Assembly: GCA_030524675.1 (NCBI GenBank)
Contig: JAUNGE010000028.1
Span: 1-42,377 of the forward strand
DNA: 42,377 bases
From: a bacterium
GTDB lineage: Bacteria > Bacillota > Clostridia > Lachnospirales > Lachnospiraceae
Reading direction: 5' to 3'
Made by a program: the position numbers and the translations under genes
Shown: piece by piece, positions 7,559-17,031 of the stretch
Layout: the number at the start of each line of letters is the position of its first letter
How positions within the stretch are numbered: position 1 is the stretch's first letter
Notes under the pieces: generated by a model
Told to the model about the DNA's origin: nothing
Database searches by the model: none
The model's input: only the letters and a program-made list of their open reading frames with translations

Positions 7559-9046
7559 ATGAAAAGCAGCGGGAAAATATTACAGTTTGATGAAACACAG
7601 TATGTTGTCCGTACCTGTTCCCTTGAGAACCAGAATATTGTCTATCGCGCGTATGAAAATTTGGAATATTGTGAGAAACCTTTGGATGCAGTTCAGAAAA
7701 TGAACATTTTTGTGCCAGAAATCTATTACCAGGGTGGAACTATAAATGGTTACGATTTAAAATCTGCGCCGATTTTCATGCCGAATACAGTGGGAGGATA
7801 TATGCCAGGGCCTGCAGATACGCCGGGAGTAGACCGGTATGGACGGCCAAACAGTATTTTTGAAGCATTGAAACATGGATATGTGGCAGTCAGCGCCGGA
7901 GTTCGCGGACGTACTTCCGGAAAAGTCAGCACCGAGTTTTTTGAGGGCACGAAAGCAGATTTCATCGGAAGCAGCACAGGACGCATGGTAGGGCGGGCAC
8001 CGGCCCTGATTGTAGATATGAAGGCAGCGATTCGTTATTTGCGGTGCAACAAAGAACGGATACCTGGCGATACAGAGAAGATTATCACAAATGGCACCAG
8101 CGCCGGCGGTGCGCTTTCTGCCATGGTCGGTGCATCTGGCAACAGTGCCGATTATGAGCCATACCTAGAAGCCATCGGGGCGGCAAAGGAGCGGGATGAT
8201 GTGTTTGCAGCCAGTTGCTATTGCCCGATTCATAATCTGGAGCATGCAGATATGGCCTACGAGTGGCAGTTTTGCGGACAGAATCATTTTTATCGAACGG
8301 TACACAGAAAGACCGCGCATGGAGTGGAGAGAGTTCCTTTTGATGGTGAGATGACACCAAAACAGGCAGAATTGTCCATAGAACTAAAAAAACTGTTTCC
8401 GGACTATGTCAATAGCCTGGGCCTGATGAATTCGGATGGAACAAAACTGACTCTGGACACAGAAGGCAACGGCAGCTTTAAAGAGTATGTATGTGCACAG
8501 GTTCTGAAATCCATGCAGAAAGAACTGGATACTCATGACACAGCGACACATCTTAGCTGGCTTGCAGCGGCAAACACCAGGATTGAGCAGCAGTCCAGTC
8601 TGACCATAGAGAATGGAAGAGCGGCTGCTCTCGACTGGGATGCCTATGTACAGACGATTACCCGCATGAAAGCAACGCCTGCGTTTGATGCACTGGATTT
8701 AAAAAGTCCGGAAAATGAGGAGTTTGGAACAGAGACGGTCGATGGAAAACATTTTACAGAATTTGCCAGAGCACACAGCGAAGAAAACGGCGAGATGGCA
8801 GATAAAAAAGTGATAAAACTTCTGAATCCGGTCGAATATATTGGAAAAGCAGATACCGCAAAGCATTGGCGTATTCGCCATGGCACGTTTGACCGTGATA
8901 CGTCGTTGGCAATTCCGACCATTCTGGCAGTCATGCTGCAGAATCAGGGCTGTAATGTGGATTTCTTCCTGCCATGGGGACTTCCGCACAGCGGCGATTA
9001 TGATTTGGACGAGCTGTTTGCGTGGATTGACGAGCTTTGCAGATGA
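7559..9046 (+). CDS. tanB: Subtype B tannase (tannin acyl hydrolase), cytoplasmic
   Basis: This 495-residue alpha/beta hydrolase cleaves galloyl esters of glucose or other phenolics, releasing gallate. The nucleophile S181 lies in [10 protein letters not shown]445 ([10 protein letters not shown]) and H477 ([12 protein letters not shown]) match the catalytic Asp and His of the Lactiplantibacillus plantarum tannase, including the 32-residue spacing. Other family blocks are [33 protein letters not shown] and SPENEEFG. Length is close to that of the L. plantarum enzyme (about 470). No signal peptide is visible, so it acts in the cytoplasm. I chose ATG 7559 because AGGAAGGAG lies upstream, although the spacing (13 bases) is long. 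It lies between the two PTS genes and before the gallate decarboxylase genes, which strongly supports the galloyl-ester assignment. Confidence 0.93.
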   Translation: MKSSGKILQFDETQYVVRTCSLENQNIVYRAYENLEYCEKPLDAVQKMNIFVPEIYYQGGTINGYDLKSAPIFMPNTVGGYMPGPADTPGVDRYGRPNSIFEALKHGYVAVSAGVRGRTSGKVSTEFFEGTKADFIGSSTGRMVGRAPALIVDMKAAIRYLRCNKERIPGDTEKIITNGTSAGGALSAMVGASGNSADYEPYLEAIGAAKERDDVFAASCYCPIHNLEHADMAYEWQFCGQNHFYRTVHRKTAHGVERVPFDGEMTPKQAELSIELKKLFPDYVNSLGLMNSDGTKLTLDTEGNGSFKEYVCAQVLKSMQKELDTHDTATHLSWLAAANTRIEQQSSLTIENGRAAALDWDAYVQTITRMKATPAFDALDLKSPENEEFGTETVDGKHFTEFARAHSEENGEMADKKVIKLLNPVEYIGKADTAKHWRIRHGTFDRDTSLAIPTILAVMLQNQGCNVDFFLPWGLPHSGDYDLDELFAWIDELCR

Positions 9047-9160
9047 GCCAAGTATGAGCTTAATAGATACATACAAGTTTTATAAATAAATGGAACTGTG
9101 ATACAGATGTATGCACAGTTTAAAAGTCAAGAGAATGGTTACAAAGTTAGGAGAATGGCT

Positions 9161-9694
9161 ATGGGGTTATTTGATAAAATATTTGCAAAAAAAGAGACAA
9201 AGGGAAAGAAAACAGGAACAGAGAACAGTTCTGCCTGTGAGCCGCTGACCGTTTATGCGCCTCTTTCTGGAAAGGCAATGCCGCTTGGGGATATTCCGGA
9301 TCCTGTTTTCAGCCAGGGAATTCTGGGACCTGGATGCGGCATTGAGCCATCCGAAGGGGCTGTATATGCTCCGTTTCATGGGGAGATTAGTTTTGTCGCT
9401 GACACAAAGCATGCGGTTGGAATCAGCAGTCCTGACGGCATGGAATTGATGATCCATGTGGGGCTTGACACAGTCGATATGGGCGGCAAGGGATTTGATG
9501 TGAAAGTAAAACAGGGGCAGAAGGTGCACAAAGGCGAACTGCTGCTGACATTCAGCTTTGACGATATCAGGGCAGCAGGACATCCATCCACTACTGCAGT
9601 CTTACTGACCAATGGCAGTGACTATGCCGAAGTAAAACTGGAAGTTACCGGCAATGTAGAAACTGGCGCAGTTCTGCTGCGTGCAGCAAAGTAA
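9161..9694 (+). CDS. PTS EIIA component, glucose type
   Basis: This 177-residue phosphocarrier has the Crr/EIIA-Glc fold. The phospho-accepting H99 lies in MELMIHVGLDTV and the supporting H84 in KHAVGISSPDG; the block PLSGKAMPLGDIPDPVFSQG is the usual start of the domain. The first 25 residues are Lys-rich (FDKIFAKKETKGKK). ATG 9161 has TTAGGAGA six bases upstream and is preferred to earlier in-frame starts. It should pass phosphate from HPr to C28 of the EIIBC protein encoded upstream. Finding it split from EIIBC by the tannase gene ties the enzyme to transport. Confidence 0.93.
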   Translation: MGLFDKIFAKKETKGKKTGTENSSACEPLTVYAPLSGKAMPLGDIPDPVFSQGILGPGCGIEPSEGAVYAPFHGEISFVADTKHAVGISSPDGMELMIHVGLDTVDMGGKGFDVKVKQGQKVHKGELLLTFSFDDIRAAGHPSTTAVLLTNGSDYAEVKLEVTGNVETGAVLLRAAK

Positions 9695-9708
9695 AAGGAG
9701 AGTTTGTT

Positions 9709-11187
9709 ATGATAAAAGTACATGATCTGCGTTCCGCACTGGAATTTTTGGAGACGATTCCTGGTCAGTTGCTGACTACAGACACAGAAGTAGACCCAAA
9801 TGCTGAGGTGTCGGGGGTTTACCGCCATGTTGGAGCCGGCGGGACGGTTGCCCGCCCAACCAAAGAAGGTCCGGCCATGCTGTTTAACCATGTAAAAGGA
9901 TTCCCAGATGCCCGTGTTGCGATTGGCCTTTTATCCAGCCGCAAAAGAGTGGCGGCTCTTCTGAATACTGAACCGGAATTTCTCGGAAAATATATGGGAG
10001 AGAAGCTAAAGCATACCATCCCTCCTATACAGATTCCGGAAGGAAAGCATATTGACTGCCAGGAAGTGGTGCATCTGGCAACCGATCCAGATTTTGACCT
10101 TCGCACTCTGGTTCCGGCACCGACCAATACGCCGGAGGATGCGGGTCCATATATCACCATGGGACTTTGCATGGGTACCGATCCGGAAAATGGAACCAGT
10201 GATGTAACGATTCACCGTCTCTGTATCGAGTCCAGAGATGAGCTGGGCATGTGGATTACTCCAGGTTCCCGTCATCTGGGTGCTTTTTTTGAAAAATATT
10301 GTGCACTTGAGAGAGATATGCCGATTTCTATTTCGATTGGCCTAGATCCGGCAGTGTATATGTGCGCAGGCTTTGAGGCGCCGACGACTCCGCTTGGTTA
10401 CAACGAACTTCAGATTGCAGGTGCGCTGCGCAATGAGCCGGTAGAGCTGGCCGACTGTGTGACGATTTCGGAAAAGTGTATTGCCAATGCAGAGTTTGTG
10501 CTGGAAGGCTACCTGCTGCATGATAAGACCATCCGTGAGGACATTCATTCTGATACAGGAAAAGCAATGCCAGAATTTCCAGGGTATACAGGAGAGGCAA
10601 AACCTGCATTGCCAGTAATCAAGATTACTGCAGTGACACATCGTAAAAATCCAATCATGCAGTCTTGTATCGGCCCATCCCATGAGCATGTATCTATGGC
10701 AGGTATTCCGACAGAAGCCTCTATCATTTCCATGGTAGAACGTGCAATCCCAGGCCGTTTGCTGAATGTGCATGCAGCTCCCTGTGGAGGCGGCAAATTT
10801 GTAGCCATCCTTCAGTTTAAGAAAAGCTCCAGGAATGATGAAGGACGCCAGCGCAACGCGGCGATGCTGGCATTCTCCGCATTCTCTGAGCTGAAACATG
10901 TATTTCTAGTAGATGAGGACGTTGATATTTTTGATATGAGTGATGTCATGTGGGCGATGACGACCCGTTTCCAGGCAGATGTGGATGTCATTGCGATTCC
11001 TGGATGTCACTGTCATGTGTTGGACCCGTCCAATGACAATGCTATGGACCCGTCTATCCGTGAGCATGGAATCGCATGCAAAGCCATTTTTGACTGTACC
11101 GTTCCTTACAGCTTGAAACAGGAGTTTGAGAGATCGCAGTTTCTGGAGATTGATAAGGAGAAGTGGGCGGCAGAGTTAGAGTTTTGA
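9709..11187 (+). CDS. lpdC: Gallate decarboxylase catalytic subunit, UbiD family
   Basis: This 492-residue UbiD-type decarboxylase is closely similar in length and motifs to L. plantarum LpdC, which converts gallate to pyrogallol with prenylated FMN. Shared blocks include VDPNAEVSGVYRHVGAGGTV, PTKEGPAMLFNHVKGFPD, APTNTPEDAGPYIT, SDVTIHR, FEAPTTPLGYNEL, GKAMPEFPGY, VTHRKNPIMQSCIGPS and VDEDVDIFDM. The gene starts 14 bases after the EIIA stop with AAAAGGAGA upstream. It is followed by the UbiX-like and LpdD-like genes. The tannase upstream supplies gallate, so the assignment to gallate rather than 4-hydroxybenzoate or protocatechuate is well supported by context; protocatechuate may be a second substrate. 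Confidence 0.93.
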   Translation: MIKVHDLRSALEFLETIPGQLLTTDTEVDPNAEVSGVYRHVGAGGTVARPTKEGPAMLFNHVKGFPDARVAIGLLSSRKRVAALLNTEPEFLGKYMGEKLKHTIPPIQIPEGKHIDCQEVVHLATDPDFDLRTLVPAPTNTPEDAGPYITMGLCMGTDPENGTSDVTIHRLCIESRDELGMWITPGSRHLGAFFEKYCALERDMPISISIGLDPAVYMCAGFEAPTTPLGYNELQIAGALRNEPVELADCVTISEKCIANAEFVLEGYLLHDKTIREDIHSDTGKAMPEFPGYTGEAKPALPVIKITAVTHRKNPIMQSCIGPSHEHVSMAGIPTEASIISMVERAIPGRLLNVHAAPCGGGKFVAILQFKKSSRNDEGRQRNAAMLAFSAFSELKHVFLVDEDVDIFDMSDVMWAMTTRFQADVDVIAIPGCHCHVLDPSNDNAMDPSIREHGIACKAIFDCTVPYSLKQEFERSQFLEIDKEKWAAELEF

Positions 11188-11206
11188 TTTACAGAGAGAT
11201 TGTGAT

Positions 11207-11776
11207 ATGAAACGGAGACTGATAGTGGGAATCAGCGGCGGCAGCGGTATGCCGATCGCACTGGAAATCTTGCGTCAGCTGAAAACATGTTCTGATATAG
11301 AGACGCATCTGGTCTATACCAGGGGTGCAGAAATCACACTGCCCCAAGAGACAGAGTTTACGGTCGCTGACTTATCTGTCCTCGCAGATGTCGTGTATCA
11401 CAATACAGACATTGGGGCGGCTCCTGCGAGCGGCACATTTAAGACGATGGGAATGATTGTGGTGCCATGCAGCATGAAAACTGTGGCAGGTATCTGCTGT
11501 GGGTACAGTGACAATCTACTTTTGCGAGCTGCGGATGTCACTTTGAAAGAGCGCCGGAGGCTGGTGCTGGTGACGCGGGAATGTCCGCTCAGTACCATTC
11601 ATCTGCGGAACATGTTGGAGTTAAGCCAGATGGGGGCGGAAATTCTCCCGCCTATGCTGACGTATTACAATCATCCGCAGACAGTGGAAGACTGCACTCG
11701 CCATATTGCGGGAAAAGTTTTGGACCGGTTTGACATCGAAGGGGAGAACTTTAGGAGATGGGAGGGATGCATATGA
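11207..11776 (+). CDS. lpdB: UbiX-like flavin prenyltransferase (LpdB)
   Basis: This 189-residue flavoprotein of the UbiX/Pad1 family makes prenylated FMN, the cofactor needed by UbiD decarboxylases. The N-terminal GISGGSGMPIA is the FMN-binding loop; PCSMKTVAGICCGYSDNLLLRAADVTLKERR and RECPLSTIHLRNM are the usual active-site blocks. Length matches the family. It lies 19 bases after lpdC and overlaps the next gene by ATGA. Its likely job is to load LpdC with cofactor. Confidence 0.93.
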   Translation: MKRRLIVGISGGSGMPIALEILRQLKTCSDIETHLVYTRGAEITLPQETEFTVADLSVLADVVYHNTDIGAAPASGTFKTMGMIVVPCSMKTVAGICCGYSDNLLLRAADVTLKERRRLVLVTRECPLSTIHLRNMLELSQMGAEILPPMLTYYNHPQTVEDCTRHIAGKVLDRFDIEGENFRRWEGCI

Positions 11777-12129
11777 ATGAGTTTAAAGTAAGGACGGAAT
11801 GGCTCGGGTATCCCATAGAAGCTTCCGTCTCCATCCTTGACGACGGATTGCATATTTTACTGACTGGAGGCTGCCGGACGCATGTGGGAGCAATCAGTCG
11901 GGCTGTTCCAAAGGAAGAGACACATACCATTCAATATCCCACTCACAGGGACGGTCTTGTCAGCGAAACGTGGGCGTCTGCGCTCTCCTCCCTGTTTAGG
12001 CAGCCGGTTGTCGTGTGCTGTGGTATTCACTATGACAATGTGTCACGTGAAGATATCCAACAGATTGTAAAGAAAACGGACGAGTTGCTGCAATCCTGTA
12101 TACAATGTCTGCCAGGATACTTGATATAG
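11773..12129 (+). CDS. lpdD: LpdD-like small subunit of gallate decarboxylase
   Basis: This 118-residue soluble protein contains GGCRTHVGAISRAVP and CCGIHYDNVSREDIQQIV, in line with the small D proteins that accompany UbiD decarboxylases (about 125 residues in L. plantarum). Its exact role in the complex is not settled. ATG 11773 has GGGAGG six bases upstream and overlaps the lpdB stop by ATGA, so B and D are coupled. It is the last gene of the tannin cluster; no strong terminator follows directly. Confidence 0.85.
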   Translation: MNEFKVRTEWLGYPIEASVSILDDGLHILLTGGCRTHVGAISRAVPKEETHTIQYPTHRDGLVSETWASALSSLFRQPVVVCCGIHYDNVSREDIQQIVKKTDELLQSCIQCLPGYLI

Positions 12130-12266
12130 CGGATTTAGGCAGGATGTCATGAAATGTCACAAAAAGGGTCTGTACGAAAACTTACCGTCTATAAAGGAAG
12201 GAGCCTTTGAGTGACAAGAGAAAGAAGTGGTAAAACGAACAGATAGCGTGAGCGAGCATACAGTTC

Positions 12267-12295
12267 TTGACAGAAGTCATTATATGCATTATAGT
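12267..12295 (+). promoter_or_regulatory. Near-consensus sigma-A promoter
   Basis: TTGACA (12267-12272) and TATAGT (12290-12295) are separated by exactly 17 bases. Transcription would start near 12302, about 320 bases before the large activase gene. Confidence 0.7.
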
Positions 12296-12452
12296 ATAAA
12301 TAGAACAAATTCAACGAATAAGCGAGAATTGAAACAAATGCGCCAGAATGTTCATGCAAAATAGAAAAATGGATAGTATGGCTTATGGGTACAGTATGCC
12401 CCGTAGGTATTCCAAATGTCCGTTTTAGATACATGAGAAGACTGGAAGAATC

Positions 12453-12495
12453 AGAAAAAGGGCTTTTACACATCACAGTGTTTAGCCCTCTTTCT
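12453..12495 (+). terminator. Stem-loop, possible attenuator or terminator
   Basis: AGAAAAAGGGCT and AGCCCTCTTTCT pair with one mismatch, and inner ACAC/GTGT extend the stem. The 3' side is T-rich but lacks a clean T run, so termination is uncertain. It lies about 150 bases after the predicted start of transcription at 12302. Confidence 0.45.
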
Positions 12496-12623
12496 TATGT
12501 TCTGATAGAAACCGTTTATAAAATCTATGCAGATTTTAGCAGCTTACAGAACGCTTATAGAGGCAGATGATAGAACAATCCATAGGTAATAACAGGTAGT
12601 TTTAGAACAGGTAAAGTGACAGA

Positions 12624-15600
12624 ATGAGGTTTTTGCAAATGATGACAGACAAGAAAGTACAAGAAGACAATATGCTGCTCGTGGGGGTGGATGTCGGTTC
12701 GACAACCACAAAAATTACCGCAGTGGGGAAAACATCAGGAGAAATTTTATTTGACAATTACGAAAGGCACAATGCATCCCAGCTGGAAAGCGTTGCGCAT
12801 GCCATGAAACGTTTGGCAGAGCAGTTTCCTAAAAAACGGATGCGGCTCTGCCTTACTGGTTCTGGAGCCAGTCGAATCGCAGAATTTTTGCATGTTCCTT
12901 ACATTCAAGAGGTGGTAGCCAATTCCATTGCGCTGCGGAAACGATATCCAGGCGTTCGCACTGCCATTGAGCTTGGCGGGCAGGACGCAAAGATGATTTT
13001 TTTTAAGCCGGATCCGAAAAATGGAACTTGGAATGTGTCGGACATGCGGATGAATGGAAGCTGTGCTGGAGGAACGGGAGCATTTATTGATGAAATCGCT
13101 TCGATTTTAAAGGTTCCGGTGGAAGAATTCGATAAGCTGGCATCGGCGGGAACGTGTGTCTATGATATTTCAGGAAGATGCGGCGTGTACGCAAAAACCG
13201 ATATTCAGCCCCTCTTAAATCAAGGAATTGCAAAGCAGGATTTGGCGCTCTCGGCTCTTCATGCCATTGCAAAACAGACCATTGGCGGTCTGGCACAGGG
13301 CTTGGAGATAGAAAAGCCAGTAGTGTTTGAGGGCGGTCCTTTGACCTTTCAGCCGACCCTGGTGCGGGTGTTTGCAGAGCGTCTTGCTTTGTCTCCTGAG
13401 GACATGGTAGTACCAGAACGTCCGGAACTCATGGTAGCTTATGGGGCGGCGCTTTCTTTGGAGAGCCTATTTGCAGACCAAAAGGAGGTCTTTTTCGCAG
13501 AGGAACTTCAAAAATATCTCAGAGAAGACTCTGTGAGGAAGCAGGCGCACAAGGAGGACGGGGAGAACTGTGCACGGCCCTTCTTTGACTCTGAGGAGGC
13601 ATGTGAAACATACCGAAAGAAACACAGATTAGCTTCTATTAAAAAGAGACAGCCGCAGCCTGGACAAGCCGTTCGGGCATATCTTGGCATAGATTCCGGA
13701 AGTACCACCACAAAATTTGTTCTTATGGATGAGGAGGAGCAGCTGCTGGAGACATTTTATGGGCCAAATGAAGGCGATCCGCTGATTGTCGCCAGCAGAG
13801 CGCTGGTTGATATCCGAGAGCGCTATCGGCAGGCAGGGGCATCTCTTGAGGTGATTGCTGCGGGGGCGACCGGATACGGTGAGCTGTTGTTTCACAAAGC
13901 ATTTCATACAGAGTGCCATGTGGTAGAAACGGTCGCACATGCCAGGGCGACAGAAAAATATGTAAAAGATGCGACATTTATTTTGGACATCGGCGGCCAG
14001 GACATGAAGGCTATCTGGCTCGACCACGGAGTGATCACCAACATTGTGGTCAATGAGGCGTGTTCCTCCGGCTGCGGTTCGTTTTTAGAAAATTTTGCAT
14101 CTTCCCTGCATATTCCTGTGGAGAAGATTGCAGATGCTGCATTTTCCTCCCGAAATCCGGCAGCGCTGGGCAGCCGATGCACCGTATTTATGAACAGCAG
14201 TATCGTCACAGAGCAGCGGAATGGCAAATTGCCGGAAGACATTATGGCAGGTCTGTGCCGGTCTATCATTGAAAATGTATTTACAAAAGTCATCCGAATT
14301 TCCAATCTGGACAGCCTGGGGGACAGGATTGTAGTGCAGGGCGGAACATTTCAGAACGACGGCGTGCTGCGCGCCATGGAGCAGTATACCGGAAGGGAAG
14401 TGATTCGGGCTCCCTATCCGGGAATTATGGGCGCCATCGGCGCTGCCCTGATTGCCAAAGAGCGCTTTCTGCGCGAAAAGGGGGAGAAGACCTTTATCGG
14501 CCTGGAAAAGCTGGATAGCTTTTCTTACACGCAGGAGGCAAATTCGCCCTGCCCATTCTGCGCCAATCACTGTAAGCGCACGATTATCACCTTTTCCGAC
14601 GGTTCTTCCTGGGTAACCAACAACCGGTGCGAGCGTGGAGAGATTCTCGGAAATCCCAAAGAAGAGCGTGTGCGTCAAGAGCTTCAGGCGAAGGAGAAGG
14701 AGAGAAAGCAGACGCCGAATCTATTCCGGCTGCGGGAAAAACTTCTGTTTCAGGATTATCCGTTTCAGCCGCAGGCCCAGAACCAGTCCCTTGTAATCGG
14801 TATTCCCAGAGTGCTTTCCTACTGGGAGACCATGCCGTTTTGGACTACTTTCTGGCGGGCACTGGGGTTTTCGGTCGTGATATCCGACCCCAGCACCCGA
14901 AAACTCTATGAAGATGGACTGTCCGCCGTGACTTCGGATACGGTCTGCTTTCCGGCAAAGCTGGTTCATGGGCATATCCGAAACCTGGCAAAGAAAAAGG
15001 TGGACCGGATTTTTATGCCCTCCATTACCACTGTGACATCCGAAAATACAGAAAAAACCAGCGAATCCATGTGCGCTGTGGTAAAGGGATATCCCATCGT
15101 AATCCGCAATTCGGATAACCCGCAGAAACGATGGGGAATTCCCTTTGATGCTCCGCTGTTTCACTGGTATGAGAAGACAGACAGAAACCGGCAGCTGGTG
15201 CAGTATATGAAAGATACATTTCAGATTTCAAAGGAGCAGACAAAGGGAGCGATTCGGTTTGCGGATGAGGCACAGCAGCAGTTTCAGCAGACGCTGCGGG
15301 CAGAAGGACAGAAGGTTTTAGACCAGGTAAAACAGGATGGAACGTATGCTGTGGTGCTTGCAGCGCGCCCATATCAGAGTGACAGCCTGGTGAACCATGA
15401 CCTTCCGGAACTCTTTGCCAGACTGGGAATTCCAGTGCTGACAGTAGATTCCTTGCCTGGTACAGAAACAGTGGATTTGAGCAGGAGTCGGCTGGATATT
15501 GTAAACAATTATCATGCACGGATGCTTTCCTCTGCCATTCTGGCTGCGCAGAACCCAAATCTGGAGTATGTTCAGATTGTCAGCTTTGGATGCGGACACG

Positions 15601-17024
15601 ATGCCTATCTCTCAGATGAGATTGTCCGTCTGATGAAGGAGATTTCCAAAAAGACGCCTCTGGTGCTGAAAATGGATGAGAGCGATATCCAGGGACCACT
15701 GCGTATTCGGGTGCGCTCCTTCACAGAAACCATATCTATGAAGAGGGAGCGGATACAAGAGCGCGCAGTGCGGGAATTAAAAGATCCATATCCGGTTAAA
15801 TTTACGAAGAAAAGCCGGAAGGAGAAGATTGTGCTGGTTCCAAACACTTCCCATGCTTTCTGCCGGATTATGTCGGCTGCTTTATATGCACAGCATATCA
15901 GGGCAGTGCCTCTTGAAGTGGGAAGAGAGGAGGCAATCCGGCTGGGAAAACAATATGTACATAATGACATCTGCTTTCCGGCGCAGATTGTAATCGGAGA
16001 GGCATTGGCTGCGCTAAGAAGCGGAAAGTATGATGACTCCAAGGTGGCAATCGGTATGGCAAAATACATCGGAGACTGCCGCCTGACCCACTACAGTGCG
16101 CTGCTGCGGAAGGCATTGGACGACGCTGGCTATGCCCATGTCCCCATTCTCACCAATGATGATGCCGATTCTCACAATCTCCATCCTGGATTTCGGATGA
16201 ATCTGCTCTCCGCCCTCCGGATTGCGTTTGCCATGCCCATGATTGATGTACTAGAAGAGCTGCTTCGGAAAATCCGGCCATATGAGCTGGAGAAGGAAAG
16301 TGCGGAGCAGGCCTTTGAGAGAGGGATGGATGCTCTTGTCGATGGCCTGCAAAACCATGGCATACAGGGAGCAAAGAGAGGGTTTGAGAGGGCGATTGAC
16401 GAGATGAATCAGGTCGCCTATGACCGGAGCGTGAGAAAACCCCAGGTTCTGATTGTGGGAGAGTATCTGCTGAATTTCCATCCTGGCGCAAATCATGAGA
16501 TTGAGCGGTATCTGGAGCGCAACGGATTTGAAATCATAGAAGCGCGCATGACAGATGTGATTCGGAAAACCTATTTTTGTCTGGATACACAGATTCGGGA
16601 ATATCATTTGAAGAGACCGCTTGATAAAAAAGTATGGTATCACACAGCAAACGAGATTTTTGAGGCTGCGCACGCCATGACAGATTCCATTGCCAAGCGG
16701 CACCCTCTATATAAGCGGGCCTGCCGTCTTCCCGAACTGGCTAAGGAGAGCGATTCCATCATTCATCATACCTTTGATGCAGGAGAAGGCATTCTGATTC
16801 CTGGAGAAATTCTGCATCATGCGAAAGAGGGCTGTAAAGCCTTTGTCATTTTACAGCCATTTGGCTGCCTGCCCAATCATGTAGTAGGGCGCGGCGTGAC
16901 CAAGCGATTGAAGGAGCTGTATCCGGATGTGCAGATTCTTCCGCTGGATTATGATCCGGATGTCAGCTTTGCCAATATTGAAAATCGACTTCAGATGCTG
17001 ATTATGAATATGAAGTCCGTCTGA
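12624..17024 (+). CDS. Fused 2-hydroxyacyl-CoA dehydratase activase-like protein, 1466 residues
   Basis: This giant protein carries two BadF/BadG/HgdC-type ATPase domains in tandem. The first (about 17-290) shows VGVDVGSTTTKI, ELGGQDAKMI and NGSCAGGTGAF. The second (about 348-635) shows LGIDSGSTTTKFVLMD, DIGGQDMKAIW and NEACSSGCGSF. The Cys in each glycine-rich block matches the [4Fe-4S] ligand that bridges activase dimers. The rest (about 690-1466) looks like DUF2229/HgdB-type dehydratase sequence, starting at IGIPRVLSYWETMPFW. In known systems the activase uses ATP to send one electron to the dehydratase. The substrate of these fused proteins is not known to me. The start codon has no strong ribosome site; ATG 12642 is an alternative. 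It ends at a strong terminator, so it is probably monocistronic. Confidence 0.88.
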   Translation: MRFLQMMTDKKVQEDNMLLVGVDVGSTTTKITAVGKTSGEILFDNYERHNASQLESVAHAMKRLAEQFPKKRMRLCLTGSGASRIAEFLHVPYIQEVVANSIALRKRYPGVRTAIELGGQDAKMIFFKPDPKNGTWNVSDMRMNGSCAGGTGAFIDEIASILKVPVEEFDKLASAGTCVYDISGRCGVYAKTDIQPLLNQGIAKQDLALSALHAIAKQTIGGLAQGLEIEKPVVFEGGPLTFQPTLVRVFAERLALSPEDMVVPERPELMVAYGAALSLESLFADQKEVFFAEELQKYLREDSVRKQAHKEDGENCARPFFDSEEACETYRKKHRLASIKKRQPQPGQAVRAYLGIDSGSTTTKFVLMDEEEQLLETFYGPNEGDPLIVASRALVDIRERYRQAGASLEVIAAGATGYGELLFHKAFHTECHVVETVAHARATEKYVKDATFILDIGGQDMKAIWLDHGVITNIVVNEACSSGCGSFLENFASSLHIPVEKIADAAFSSRNPAALGSRCTVFMNSSIVTEQRNGKLPEDIMAGLCRSIIENVFTKVIRISNLDSLGDRIVVQGGTFQNDGVLRAMEQYTGREVIRAPYPGIMGAIGAALIAKERFLREKGEKTFIGLEKLDSFSYTQEANSPCPFCANHCKRTIITFSDGSSWVTNNRCERGEILGNPKEERVRQELQAKEKERKQTPNLFRLREKLLFQDYPFQPQAQNQSLVIGIPRVLSYWETMPFWTTFWRALGFSVVISDPSTRKLYEDGLSAVTSDTVCFPAKLVHGHIRNLAKKKVDRIFMPSITTVTSENTEKTSESMCAVVKGYPIVIRNSDNPQKRWGIPFDAPLFHWYEKTDRNRQLVQYMKDTFQISKEQTKGAIRFADEAQQQFQQTLRAEGQKVLDQVKQDGTYAVVLAARPYQSDSLVNHDLPELFARLGIPVLTVDSLPGTETVDLSRSRLDIVNNYHARMLSSAILAAQNPNLEYVQIVSFGCGHDAYLSDEIVRLMKEISKKTPLVLKMDESDIQGPLRIRVRSFTETISMKRERIQERAVRELKDPYPVKFTKKSRKEKIVLVPNTSHAFCRIMSAALYAQHIRAVPLEVGREEAIRLGKQYVHNDICFPAQIVIGEALAALRSGKYDDSKVAIGMAKYIGDCRLTHYSALLRKALDDAGYAHVPILTNDDADSHNLHPGFRMNLLSALRIAFAMPMIDVLEELLRKIRPYELEKESAEQAFERGMDALVDGLQNHGIQGAKRGFERAIDEMNQVAYDRSVRKPQVLIVGEYLLNFHPGANHEIERYLERNGFEIIEARMTDVIRKTYFCLDTQIREYHLKRPLDKKVWYHTANEIFEAAHAMTDSIAKRHPLYKRACRLPELAKESDSIIHHTFDAGEGILIPGEILHHAKEGCKAFVILQPFGCLPNHVVGRGVTKRLKELYPDVQILPLDYDPDVSFANIENRLQMLIMNMKSV

Positions 17025-17031
17025 TAGAGAA

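Larger units (their letters stand above)
12130..12623 (+). other. 494-base spacer with promoter, hairpin and short frames
   Basis: No convincing gene is present. It holds a near-perfect sigma-A promoter (12267-12295), a 12-bp-arm stem-loop (12453-12495) and a ribosome-site-like GGAAGGAG before a GTG at about 12211 that opens an 11-codon frame only. A 19-codon frame from ATG in the 12360s lacks a good ribosome site. The layout is compatible with a leader or small RNA; alternatively it is decayed sequence. Confidence 0.5.

Noticed and set aside
12385-12570. 61-codon frame in the spacer before the activase gene.
   Set aside because: It crosses the stem-loop at 12453-12495, has no ribosome site and no family resemblance.
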